A stretch of DNA of 64,000 nt, from positions 868,001 to 932,000 of the forward strand of contig NZ_LN831026.1 in NCBI RefSeq assembly GCF_001457455.1. Reading direction: 5' to 3'. Positions within the stretch are counted from its first letter, which is position 1, and each line of letters opens with the position of its first letter. Under the pieces are notes generated by a model that saw only the letters and a list, made by a program, of their open reading frames with translations, did not search any database and was not told the DNA's origin. The DNA is from Corynebacterium diphtheriae. Lineage in GTDB: Bacteria; Actinomycetota; Actinomycetes; Mycobacteriales; Mycobacteriaceae. The position numbers and the translations under genes were made by a program. Shown here one piece after another: positions 54,601-61,869 of the stretch.

Positions 54601-54762
54601 TACAAGATGATTACCGCTGGGACTCTTGAAGAATCCATTCAAGATATTTTGGATGGTAAGACTCAATTGGCTTCAGCTGTAGTCAGTGAAGGCGAAGGCT
54701 GGCTCACCGAGCTGTCTGCGGAAGAACTCGCTATGCTCATGAGTTATCGAGGACGGGAATAG
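51673..54762 (+). CDS. SNF2/Rad54-family helicase
   Basis: A 1029-residue SWI2/SNF2 translocase. The N-terminal half (about 1-550) contains a bacterial SNF2-associated domain (LLPRSWDQQVTKAHLRL, with GLIHLRGEWVMAD). The ATPase follows: LADDMGLGKTLQLL (Walker A), VVLDEAQHIKN (DEAQ box), ALTGTPVENRLSEM, and in the second lobe LSLKAGGTGLNLTNA and QATDRAFRIGQ. It may move along duplex DNA to strip proteins in repair or transcription; the mycobacterial HelZ homologue is of unknown role. It starts at ATG 51673 and abuts the SWIM gene (stop followed directly by ATG), so both are translated from one messenger. Confidence 0.9.
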   Translation: MSTHLLHALWLKNSGLHLWIEQVEGHKIVLSDAVPDNTFPDSVATLIRGKRFTHQVKTKLLTPKGREVTLQLPTIAFTPEQAVRVLSQIAAITPMVASSAQRATLAPDLMWMVRLYQGLEQFVRAGRLTIKLGYADHQWWPTWQLSAGLQERGWIAQMTAAAPGVLIANAGSSVAEDIADELPHWIANSLLQDLLDTPRSSEWHSFPEALMRSTPLRRGTAQLVSALNEWRDSMTSVNVQLVFIVEEPSKDREDRIDPADMLWPIRVRVRSGVDSPQPIMLSHYDSATKERLKALRREVILVAPILEKQGTDSNVTPTQLFELQREEGAGDWDCYVTTDQLVEFIGDAAARLKSRGFNVLLPRSWDQQVTKAHLRLSDPAEASTQATIGLDKIVDYDWHMSVGDIELTEAEMVELVRSKSGLIHLRGEWVMADTAAIRRIGDYMKDVAAQSRKRKKQALDTAVMEAELAKANDDPRWPMLEARAEKLAEEFNNEFAEFGQVTLAELRELALKAQENEPIAYTGSPWHASLAGGSMGKDSPAPQRVSIPDTVHADLREYQRRGVDWLYWMAHNHLGAVLADDMGLGKTLQLLSLEAVERSEQQRGPTLVIAPTSVVGNWSREAHKFVPTMRVAVHHGTSRKADDEFIQLAQSRDVIVTSYGTAARDFELLGKITWRRVVLDEAQHIKNSATKVSKAVRSLPSEHRVALTGTPVENRLSEMRSILDFCNPGVLGSASFFRNHFARAIEREHDEDMTERLRALTAPFILRRLKTDSAIVDDLPAKTETVVTVDMTSEQAALYKAYVDSVKTQLDQAEGMNKRGLVLSALTKIKQICNHPAHFLGDGSAMTIKGKHRSGKVAELMNLINDAVDSDQKLLIFTQYRAFGDLLVPYLSDYFGTTIPFLHGGVSKTGRDRMVEEFQTPDGPPAMILSLKAGGTGLNLTNASIVVHMDRWWNPAVENQATDRAFRIGQRKDVTVYKMITAGTLEESIQDILDGKTQLASAVVSEGEGWLTELSAEELAMLMSYRGRE

Positions 54763-55584
54763 ATGGCACAGCAGGAAACACCCCAGGACAAGAGACGTCG
54801 ACACGCGCGAGTGGACAACGTTATTTATGCAAATTTCGGGGCAAAAACAACGGTTCGCACTGAACCCGAGGCGCCAGAGATCGTCGAGTCCCGCAATTTT
54901 TCCCCAGTTGCTTTGCGAATCCGCGACTTGGCTACGCAGGAAGCAGACGCCGGCAGGTTAAAACGCGGGCGTGATTATGCACGTTCCGGCCATGTGCTCA
55001 ACGTGAAGTTTGGGAACTCGCTCATTACTGCCGACGTCGCCGGATCCCAAAACCTCCCATTCCAAGTCAGCATCGCATTTCCGTATTTAAGCACCGACGG
55101 TTTAAGCCAGATCACCCAATACATTGCTGCTTCGCCTGATGGCCTTAACGCTGCACGTCATGGTCAGCTATCAGAAGATATTTTGGATTTGTTGCTTGGC
55201 ACCCAAGTGACGTTTCGTTGTGACTGCCCAGATCACGTCGTGTGCTGTAAACATTCAGTCGCTGTGGTGACGGTGGCCTCTGAAAAAGTTGAAGCGGATC
55301 CGTTGCTGGCCTTTCGACTTCGCGGGCTAGATCTAGCCCAGTTGGAGCAGGCCGTAACGATGCAAGCACGTGCGGCGAGCACTCAAGACCTGAAAGAAAG
55401 ATTCTGGCAAGGCCGCGATTTACCGTCCTTGCCGGAGCCTAAAATCGCCCCAGCTTTAGACGATTCTGATGCATCGTTGCTGCATAAAGCTATGAGGCTC
55501 GTGTCTTACACCAACATTGATGAGCTTCGGGCAGTGAGCGACATCGAAGACATCTACTACCATCTCACCCACGAAAAGGGGTAA
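54763..55584 (+). CDS. SWIM zinc-finger protein
   Basis: A 273-residue protein. The SWIM motif C-x-C-x-n-C-x-H reads TFRCDCPDHVVCCKHSVAVV (about residue 150). The N-terminal region is basic and the C-terminal region helical. SWIM fingers bind DNA or protein, and bacterial SWIM proteins are commonly encoded beside SNF2 helicases, as here. The start ATG follows the SNF2 stop without a gap. The SbcD-like gene begins 31 bp after it. Confidence 0.86.
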   Translation: MAQQETPQDKRRRHARVDNVIYANFGAKTTVRTEPEAPEIVESRNFSPVALRIRDLATQEADAGRLKRGRDYARSGHVLNVKFGNSLITADVAGSQNLPFQVSIAFPYLSTDGLSQITQYIAASPDGLNAARHGQLSEDILDLLLGTQVTFRCDCPDHVVCCKHSVAVVTVASEKVEADPLLAFRLRGLDLAQLEQAVTMQARAASTQDLKERFWQGRDLPSLPEPKIAPALDDSDASLLHKAMRLVSYTNIDELRAVSDIEDIYYHLTHEKG

Positions 55585-55615
55585 GCGTGTCACGGGTGAA
55601 TGATAGAACAATTTC

Positions 55616-56737
55616 ATGACAGTTAGGTTCCTTCACACCTCCGATCTCCAGATCGGCATGATTCGGCGATTCCTCGATTCAGACGCACAAGCGCGTTTCG
55701 ACGCCCACCGTATCGCCGCCATCACCAAGCTAGGAGAGATCGCGGCCCAACACGATTGCGAATTCATCGTGATGGCAGGAGACATCTTCGAACATAACTC
55801 TCTGAAACCTGCCACATTTGGACGCGCCATGGAAGCACTCAAAAAGGTCTCTGTACCGGTGTACCTGCTTCCGGGCAACCATGATCCCCTCACTGCGGAT
55901 TCCCAACTCGCGCGAACCGAAGTACTCGACCATGTCCATGTCATTTCGCATTCTCAACCCATAGTTATTCGACCAGGAGTGGAATTAGTGGGGGCGCCAC
56001 TGACTGCAAAAACAGCAACGCGTGACCTTGTTCGGCTAGCCTTGGAACAACTTTCTACTGCTGGAACCACTACTCGTATCGCCGTAGGGCATGGACAAAC
56101 ACTTGCCCGCGATAATGAGATGAAACCGGATGTTATTGATCTCGCCTTCGTTGAGCAACGTATCAGTGAAGGGGCTATCGATTACTTGGCGCTTGGTGAC
56201 ACTCACTCGACAGAAAGCTTGGGGTCCACAGGTCAGGTCTGGTACTCCGGCGCTCCAGAGACTACAGATTTTGTTGAATTTCCTAGCGGCGGTGGGGAGA
56301 TAGACTCAGGAAATGTGCTGATGGTTGCCATTGAAGACCATCAAGTATCTGTGGAAAAAGTGCCAGTTGGAAAGTGGACCTTTGAGGCTGTCACATGGGA
56401 CATTAACTCTTTTGACGATGCACAAGCCTTTATTTCGCACTTAACTGCGTATTCCGAAAAGGAAAATACGGTAGTGAAATACGCGCTTCGTGGCACTGTT
56501 TCCATGCAGACAATGCAATACCTCGAAACGGAGTGTGAAAAATTACGACCTATCTTTGCCGCACTCTATGAGCGTCGGCGACTCATGGATTTACACCTAG
56601 AACCTCGGGAAGATGAGCTTGACCAATTGGGGCTTAGCGGTTTTGCTCAACAAACGTTGCACGAGCTCGTCGATAGTGACGATCCGGTTGCACATGATGC
56701 CCTCAAACTGCTGTTTCGACTAGCAAAGGAAGATTAG
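55616..56737 (+). CDS. SbcD-like exonuclease (metallophosphoesterase)
   Basis: A 373-residue calcineurin-type phosphoesterase of the SbcD/Mre11 family. The metal-binding motifs are intact: FLHTSDLQIGM (D-x-Q for the usual D-x-H), VMAGDIFEHNSL (G-D-x-x-E), LPGNHDPLTAD (G-N-H-D), AVGHGQT (G-H) and LALGDTHSTE (G-D-x-H). With the ATPase encoded next it should form a nuclease acting on DNA ends and hairpins. The paralogous core sbcCD pair is not in the window. The stop overlaps the start of the ATPase gene by one base (TAGTG). Confidence 0.88.
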   Translation: MTVRFLHTSDLQIGMIRRFLDSDAQARFDAHRIAAITKLGEIAAQHDCEFIVMAGDIFEHNSLKPATFGRAMEALKKVSVPVYLLPGNHDPLTADSQLARTEVLDHVHVISHSQPIVIRPGVELVGAPLTAKTATRDLVRLALEQLSTAGTTTRIAVGHGQTLARDNEMKPDVIDLAFVEQRISEGAIDYLALGDTHSTESLGSTGQVWYSGAPETTDFVEFPSGGGEIDSGNVLMVAIEDHQVSVEKVPVGKWTFEAVTWDINSFDDAQAFISHLTAYSEKENTVVKYALRGTVSMQTMQYLETECEKLRPIFAALYERRRLMDLHLEPREDELDQLGLSGFAQQTLHELVDSDDPVAHDALKLLFRLAKED

Positions 56738-59301
56738 TGCGTATCCGTTCCCTTGAGATCGAGCACATGCGTGCCATCACGCATCTGGTATTAACAGATC
56801 TACCTTCCAACGGCGTCATCGTTATCAGTGGTGAAAACGAGCGCGGTAAATCAACAATTATGGAAGCAATCAAGTTGGTGTTGGGAGAAAATCATGACAC
56901 CAACAAACAAAGCGTCAAAGCTATCCAACCCAAAGGCCACGATGTTGGAACGCGCATTTGTTTGGAAGCAGACCTAGGCCCAGTGCGATTCCGCGTAAGC
57001 AAGGTGTTTAACAAAAAGAAAAGTTCCGAACTTACGATTTTTGAACCGAAACCAGCAAATTACACGGGCAAAGAAGCAGACTCGCAATTATCTGGGCTTC
57101 TTGATGCACACCTTGACTACGACCTCTTTTCTGCGCTGTTCGTGGAACAAGGCGACATCACGTCCATGCTAAGCGCCGCAGGTATTTCCTCTGTTACACA
57201 GGCCCTTGGTGGTGCCACGGACCACGCCAGTAACGAGGACAATGCATTAATCCTGGCTGTGGAAAAAGAAAAAGACCGTTACTTCACCAAGTCGGGTGCC
57301 ACTAAAAAAGGTGGCGAATTAGGCATAGCCGAAACAACTGTCGCCGAAGCGGAACAAGCTGTACTTGCGGCCACTCAACAAAAGGAAACCCTAGATCGAC
57401 GTGTTGAATCAGTAGCAGGTTTTCAACGTGACCGCGATCGGGCCCAGCAAGATCTTCCAAATGCACGTGACACCCTGACTACTCGAGAACAAGAGCTCAA
57501 GACTGCAGAATTAGCTGCCCAACAGCTGGAAAACGCCAGTGCTCAGTTAAAAATTGCCCAAGATCAGGAACGAATTCTTCAATCCGATATTGATGCCCGT
57601 GAGGAATTGCGTAAAGAACAAAGCCGACTAAGCGAAGCCCTTCAGATACGGATCCAAGAGGAATTGGATCTGAAAGAAAAGACCGACTCATTAAGCGAAG
57701 CACGCGAAAAGTTGCGTTCTCAGCATGAAAAAGCACGTGCTGACGCCGAAAAAATGCGACAACGGTTGGAAAAACTAAAGGAATCGCTGCGGCTTGACAC
57801 ATTGCGTACTTCCTACCAAGAGCTTCTTACTGTCTCGAAACAACTAGAAGAATTACGTACTGTTCCCGAAGTTACTGGTGCTCAATTAAGCGCGGCAGAA
57901 GAAGCCAATGATCGAGCCAAGGCTGCCGCATATGTGGTTGAAGCTCACGCCGCTACCATGCGTATAAACGCTGTTCAGCCCATAACAATTCAGATTGATG
58001 GTGAAGCCGTCGCATTAAACGATACAGAGTGGACTACGCGTATTACTTCGGAACTAACCGCTGTAATTGGCGATGTTTCCCTCACCATTGAACCAGGTGA
58101 ACAAGGAGAACAACTCGAACAAAAACGAGCAGAAACTCAAGAAACACTCCGTGCAGCCCTAGGTGATGCGAAAGATATCGCAACGCTTCGGTTGCAACGC
58201 GAAGCGTGGGTTGATGCAGAAAAAGAACTTCAGAGCCTAAATAAGCGCAAAAACGAGATAGCGATGCGCTTTGGCGATAAGGCTGATCTCGAACGTGACA
58301 TCGCTGACGCGGAGCTGCAAGTAGCTGAGCTCGACATTCAAGAAAGCGACGATCTCCAGCAGCTCATCGATGATGCAGAAAAAGAGTATCTCCAATATCA
58401 ACAAGATGCAGATGCGTATCAGAAAGAATTGGCTGCTTGGGATTCCAACGATATACAGGTGCGCTATGCAACGGTGAAAGCGCGTGTAGAAGCCGAACGC
58501 GAAAACCTTGACCGCTGTGATCAAAAGATAAAAGCACAGGAAGAACAACGGCCGCTTGAAGCTTTACACTCCGAGCTTCACAACGTAACCGCTGAGCTCA
58601 AAAGACAGCAAGATCATCTTGCTGAGCTTAGAGAAACTGACAATCTCCAAGTTGCCAAGGATCTTTACGCTGGTGCCGCTGCGAGGGTTGAATCGCTGGA
58701 AAATACCATTCGAGATTGCGAGGCGAACCTCAAAGCACTTCAAACACAGATCGATTACGCCGCAGGAGCAGCTGAGCAACTTGATGTTGCGTTAGCTCAA
58801 CGAGATGTAGCATTACGAGCCCTAGAAGCAGTGCATCATCGGGCACAAGCAGCCATGTTGTTGTACACGACTCTCATCCGGCACCGCGATATAGCACGCC
58901 AAAAATACGCTGCTCCGTTTACACAGCGACTCACAGAGTTTGCTGCACCAGTTTTTGGTAAAGGTGTAGTTTTCGAGCTCGGCCCAGATCTCAGCGTGGT
59001 GAAACGTACCATGAAGGAGCAAACCGTTGGGGTAGATGAGCTATCAGGAGGTGCCCAAGAACAGCTTTCTATTGTGCAGCGTTTTGCGGTTGCTGATCTT
59101 GCCTCACAAGGTGGGGAAACAGTCCCAGTATTTATTGATGATGCCCTAGGATCCACCGATTCCAACCGGCTGGAGATGATGGCTACATTATTTTCACGTC
59201 AAGGCCATAACCAGCAAGTATTCGTACTCACTTGTATGCCGCAGCGCTATGACTACGTAGCCGGAAAGCATGAGCTGCGTATCTCTGACCTTATGCAATA
59301 A
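56737..59301 (+). CDS. SbcC-like SMC-family ATPase, no zinc hook
   Basis: An 854-residue RecF/SMC/Rad50-type ATPase. The N-terminal Walker A is ISGENERGKSTIMEAIKLVL, a long coiled coil spans about residues 190-720 with a hydrophobic insert (around 400-460), and the C-terminal signature is VDELSGGAQEQL followed by Walker B VPVFIDDALGSTD. It is shorter than typical SbcC (about 1050 residues). The C-x-x-C zinc hook that joins Rad50 and SbcC coiled coils is not present. It starts at GTG 56737, overlapping the SbcD-like stop, and ends the four-gene unit at a strong terminator. Confidence 0.86.
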   Translation: MRIRSLEIEHMRAITHLVLTDLPSNGVIVISGENERGKSTIMEAIKLVLGENHDTNKQSVKAIQPKGHDVGTRICLEADLGPVRFRVSKVFNKKKSSELTIFEPKPANYTGKEADSQLSGLLDAHLDYDLFSALFVEQGDITSMLSAAGISSVTQALGGATDHASNEDNALILAVEKEKDRYFTKSGATKKGGELGIAETTVAEAEQAVLAATQQKETLDRRVESVAGFQRDRDRAQQDLPNARDTLTTREQELKTAELAAQQLENASAQLKIAQDQERILQSDIDAREELRKEQSRLSEALQIRIQEELDLKEKTDSLSEAREKLRSQHEKARADAEKMRQRLEKLKESLRLDTLRTSYQELLTVSKQLEELRTVPEVTGAQLSAAEEANDRAKAAAYVVEAHAATMRINAVQPITIQIDGEAVALNDTEWTTRITSELTAVIGDVSLTIEPGEQGEQLEQKRAETQETLRAALGDAKDIATLRLQREAWVDAEKELQSLNKRKNEIAMRFGDKADLERDIADAELQVAELDIQESDDLQQLIDDAEKEYLQYQQDADAYQKELAAWDSNDIQVRYATVKARVEAERENLDRCDQKIKAQEEQRPLEALHSELHNVTAELKRQQDHLAELRETDNLQVAKDLYAGAAARVESLENTIRDCEANLKALQTQIDYAAGAAEQLDVALAQRDVALRALEAVHHRAQAAMLLYTTLIRHRDIARQKYAAPFTQRLTEFAAPVFGKGVVFELGPDLSVVKRTMKEQTVGVDELSGGAQEQLSIVQRFAVADLASQGGETVPVFIDDALGSTDSNRLEMMATLFSRQGHNQQVFVLTCMPQRYDYVAGKHELRISDLMQ

Positions 59302-59304
59302 AAA

Positions 59305-59349
59305 AGACGGTGGCCTCTTTCAGTGTGAAACTGAAAGAGGCCACCGTCT
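59305..59349. terminator. Strong bidirectional terminator
   Basis: Two 19-nt arms (AGACGGTGGCCTCTTTCAG and its exact complement) enclose a short loop. Preceding A-run and following TCTAAG flank it. It separates the repair operon from yceI, which converges. Confidence 0.9.
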
Positions 59350-59377
59350 AAGAGCCCTAAATCTTGAGAGGAAAGTA

Positions 59378-59908
59378 TTAAGCCTGCTTGATTGCAGATC
59401 CCTCGATCTCAATCTTGATCTCATCGGAAACCAGCATGCCGCCGGTATTCAAAGGAGCATTGAAGTTGATACCAAAATCGCGACGGTTGATCTTGGTCTT
59501 GGCCTCGAAGCCCAAGCGAACGTTGCCGAATGGATCTTCTGCAATGCCCTCGATGTCAACATCAAGGACGACGGTCTTGGTAACACCCTTGATGGTGAGG
59601 TCGCCGGTGACCTTAGCGGAGTCCTCGTCCTTGATTACTACATCGGTAGCAGTAAAGGTGAGCTCAGGGAAAGCCTCGGTGGAGAAGAAATCATCTCCGC
59701 GAACGTGTGCATCACGATCGGCATTACCGGTGGTGATCGATGCGGACTTGATTGTTGCAGAAGCCTGAACATCTTCATCGTTGATGGTGAAGGTAGCGTC
59801 GAATTCGCCGAAGTTGCCGCGAACCTTGGTCACCATAGCGTGGCGAGCGATAAAGCCGATAACAGAGTGGGCTGGATCGAGCACGTAGGTTCCGTTGAGG
59901 TTATGCAT
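59378..59908 (-). CDS. yceI: YceI family protein
   Basis: A 176-residue YceI-type lipocalin-like protein. It starts MHNLNGTYVLDPAHSVIGFIARHAMVTKVRGNFGEF and has the conserved GDLTIKGVTKTVVLDVDIEG. The family binds polyisoprenoids in a beta barrel. No signal peptide is present, so it is cytoplasmic here. The homologue in C. glutamicum (cg1322) is a RosR target next to rosR, the same arrangement as here. The start is ATG 59908 with TTAGGAGACTCCC upstream. Confidence 0.88.
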   Translation of the reverse strand: MHNLNGTYVLDPAHSVIGFIARHAMVTKVRGNFGEFDATFTINDEDVQASATIKSASITTGNADRDAHVRGDDFFSTEAFPELTFTATDVVIKDEDSAKVTGDLTIKGVTKTVVLDVDIEGIAEDPFGNVRLGFEAKTKINRRDFGINFNAPLNTGGMLVSDEIKIEIEGSAIKQA

Positions 59909-60037
59909 GGGAGTCTCCTAAATAAAGTTGGTAATAGATTACAAATATCTGACTTGATAAGAATCAGGGCCATATAAAACTCACACAATTATGGTGTCGT
60001 GTCATCATTGCCCTGACGTGGATTACTATACACGACT

Positions 60038-60055
60038 CAATTGACGTGTCAACAA
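60038..60055. promoter_or_regulatory. RosR operator candidate
   Basis: On the minus strand, TTGTTGACACGTCAATTG matches the 18-bp RosR site described for C. glutamicum (TTGTTGAYRYRTCAACWA) at 16 of 18 positions. It lies between divergent yceI (129 bp from its start) and rosR (95 bp from its start), fitting repression of both and autoregulation. Confidence 0.72.
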
Positions 60056-60149
60056 AACTCCTTAAGGTTTTTTGTTTACGAGATAATCCGCAGGCAGGGG
60101 GCATTATGTTTATTTTCCATTTACGGATTTTCGGTCTAATCTGAACCAC

Positions 60150-60632
60150 ATGACAACCCCACGATGGCTAACACAAGACGAACAATCCCTATGGCGCCTT
60201 TTTCTAGCAATGGAGCGTAAAGTGACAAGGGGAATCGACGAAGAACTACAGTCCAGTCAAAGACTGACTACTCCAGAATTTTCAGTCCTTGTTAGCCTTT
60301 CGGAGCGACCAGGGCATGAGATTCGCCTTCGCGATCTTTGCGAATCGCTTCAGTGGGACAGAAGTAGAACGTCGCATCAAATTACCCGTATGCAGCGTCG
60401 TGGCTTAGTCACAAAAACGAAATGCTCAGATGATGCACGCGGTGTATTCGTTGAGCTGACTCCAGAAGGGGAGAAGCGTCTCCGTGAGGCTGCACCAGGG
60501 CACGTTGATGTAGTCCGCAAATTAATCTTTGATGTGATGACCGAGGAAGAAGCCGCAGTGTTGCGTGGCTATTTCCAAAAAGTGATCGATGTTCAGTGTG
60601 GGGCGTCTACGGGAAATCCACTAGACGACTAA
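60150..60632 (+). CDS. rosR: MarR-type redox regulator RosR
   Basis: A 160-residue winged-helix MarR regulator. The DNA-binding core is RLRDLCESLQWDRSRTSHQITRMQRRGLV. Cysteines are at positions 64, 92 and 150, matching the redox-sensing cysteines 64, 92 and 151 of C. glutamicum RosR, which loses DNA binding when oxidised by hydrogen peroxide. It is divergent from yceI, and a RosR-type operator lies between the two. The identity is strong by residues, context and operator. Confidence 0.9.
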   Translation: MTTPRWLTQDEQSLWRLFLAMERKVTRGIDEELQSSQRLTTPEFSVLVSLSERPGHEIRLRDLCESLQWDRSRTSHQITRMQRRGLVTKTKCSDDARGVFVELTPEGEKRLREAAPGHVDVVRKLIFDVMTEEEAAVLRGYFQKVIDVQCGASTGNPLDD

Positions 60633-60737
60633 ATCAGGGTGTTATTCAGGGACTTCCCCGATGCGGACAAACCCATTCATTTGGATAATTAATTATGCAA
60701 GCGCAAACAGCTAGAACCACATGAAGGGGCTCGAATA

Positions 60738-60938
60738 ATGAACTTCTCCAACAGCCTTAACCGTCCGCTCGCCCGTAGTAACAGCCAGCAGTGGGTAGGA
60801 GGAGTGTTGTCGGGAATCGGCGAGACGTACAACATTAACATCGCGCTGCTTCGCGTTTTGTTTGTTTGCTCCATCCTCCTACCAGGGCCACAGGTTATCC
60901 TTTATGTGATTGCTTGGCTCATTATGCCGCGTCGCTAG
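60738..60938 (+). CDS. PspC domain protein
   Basis: A 66-residue small protein consisting of a PspC domain: RPLARSNSQQWVGGVLSGIGETYNINIALLRVLFV, followed by a membrane helix (SILLPGPQVILYVIAWLIMP). PspC-type proteins respond to membrane stress. The stop codon lies inside the last CTAGGAGG octamer of the window (60935-60942), and a terminator follows. Standalone PspC proteins of this size are common in actinobacteria; the function here is unknown. Confidence 0.82.
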   Translation: MNFSNSLNRPLARSNSQQWVGGVLSGIGETYNINIALLRVLFVCSILLPGPQVILYVIAWLIMPRR

Positions 60939-60950
60939 GAGGGGGAAGGA

Positions 60951-60981
60951 AGCCGCACACGAATCACAGTGTGCGGCTTTT
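60951..60981 (+). terminator. Terminator after the PspC gene
   Basis: AGCCGCACAC (60951-60960) pairs exactly with GTGTGCGGCT (60969-60978), followed by TTTTG. Confidence 0.85.
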
Positions 60982-61071
60982 GTCGTTTGAGCGTTGCAAA
61001 TATCGCTTGTTTCTACATGCCCGATCATGCTGGTTCTAATCGGACACCTGGATTATGTGATAGGGGAAAAG

Positions 61072-61110
61072 TAAAAGTCGGAGCGTAACTGAGGTACGTT
61101 CCGACTTTTA
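61072..61110. terminator. Second hairpin at the boundary of the acquired segment
   Basis: TAAAAGTCGGAGCGTA pairs with TACGTTCCGACTTTTA with one G-T wobble, with a 7-nt loop. It lies just before the GC-rich acquired segment and may be a bidirectional terminator. Confidence 0.7.
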
Positions 61111-61234
61111 TAAGAGGCTTTTATGAAACCTCCCGACCGGTTATACCAGGTCCGCGGCTACACCCCGGTTACACGCAGTTTCGCCTCCGGTTACACGACA
61201 GAAGTCAATTATACGACCTGAGCAGGAGCGCTCC

Positions 61235-61426
61235 TTAGAACGGGAAGTCAGGAAATTCCGCTTCAGCCTCTTGCTGCCTCTCGGCAAGGTCCACGCTCCA
61301 CCGTGCACGCTCGACGAGTTCGTCAAAGGTGAGCACCTCCGGTGACTTACGGTTCGAGCGGAAACTTTCAGAGCTACGGAACTTCGAGCCAAATCGGTTG
61401 CCTTCGGCGCGGCACAAATCGCACAT
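61235..61426 (-). CDS. Small CxxC hypothetical protein
   Basis: A 63-residue open frame beginning MCDLCRAEGNRFG (one C-x-x-C pair) and ending in an acidic helix (LVERARWSVDLAERQQEAEAE). No ribosome-binding site and no family are recognised. It lies in the acquired segment, and the composition is consistent with it. It could be a genuine small gene or a remnant of a larger one. Confidence 0.3.
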   Translation of the reverse strand: MCDLCRAEGNRFGSKFRSSESFRSNRKSPEVLTFDELVERARWSVDLAERQQEAEAEFPDFPF

Positions 61427-61461
61427 GGGCCGATCACCAGAAACGAGCGTGGTTCAACCAA

Positions 61462-61834
61462 GTATGCACCGTCGCCAGTGTTGTCTCCCTCGTTGTCCCT
61501 CTCGACAAGCTATCCGGCAAGCCTCTCTTTGACGGCTCGAACCGTCGTCGAACCCCGAGGTGTCCCCGCTGCCAACGAGAATCGAGTCGTGGCTGCGGAT
61601 GGGGTAGATAAGTTTGTACGAACCTTCCCGGTTCAAGATGATGAGGCCATCGAGTTTTGTCCCGTTCGGGTCATTGCTTGGGGCCTGAAAACGGATCTCG
61701 CGAACTACGCCAGGCTCGTGCGCAACTTGGATCTCGATCTGGCGAAGCTATCGCAACTTTGCCGGAATCTCTGCCATCTCGGCTACTTCCACTGTCTCTT
61801 GAGCAGCGCACACAGCTGCACCGCTATCCGGAAC
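61462..61834. other. Non-coding or degenerate stretch before cmtR
   Basis: No convincing gene. The minus strand holds a partly plausible coding stretch (ILNREGSYKLIYPIRSH) interrupted by stops and a shift of frame, and overlapping plus-strand frames look random. This may be a broken gene of the acquired element. Confidence 0.4.
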
Positions 61835-61862
61835 TTGACTAGTTCAGCGATCGCTGTATAGT
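61835..61862 (+). promoter_or_regulatory. Promoter of cmtR-cadD, leaderless
   Basis: TTGACT (61835-61840) and TATAGT (61857-61862) are separated by 16 bp. The palindrome AGCGATCGCT lies between them and is a possible CmtR operator. The cmtR ATG at 61870 is only 7 bp after the -10 box, so transcription should start at or near the start codon and the message would be leaderless. Confidence 0.6.
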
Positions 61863-61869
61863 TCAGCGC

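Larger units (their letters stand above)
108..60942. repeat. Dispersed octamer CTAGGAGG / CCTCCTAG
   Basis: Exact copies found by eye start at 108, 191, 546, 671, 1321, 1383, 2180, 2200, 2282, 2830, 3122, 3680, 4590, 6240, 6724, 7147, 7469, 9052, 9392, 9438, 9759, 11470, 11560, 13315, 14330, 16019, 16407, 16640, 17452, 17828, 18580, 18862, 19867, 20245, 20382, 20643, 21507, 22154, 22182, 22836, 24201, 28023, 29297, 30317, 30357, 35044, 38386, 39607, 41789, 48861, 49020, 49814 and 60935. About two are expected by chance on both strands of 64 kb. Near-matches with a changed first or last base (GTAGGAGG, CTAGGAGA) are also frequent. Most copies lie inside coding sequence on either strand, so they are not ordinary ribosome-binding sites. 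The function is unknown. Confidence 0.9.
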
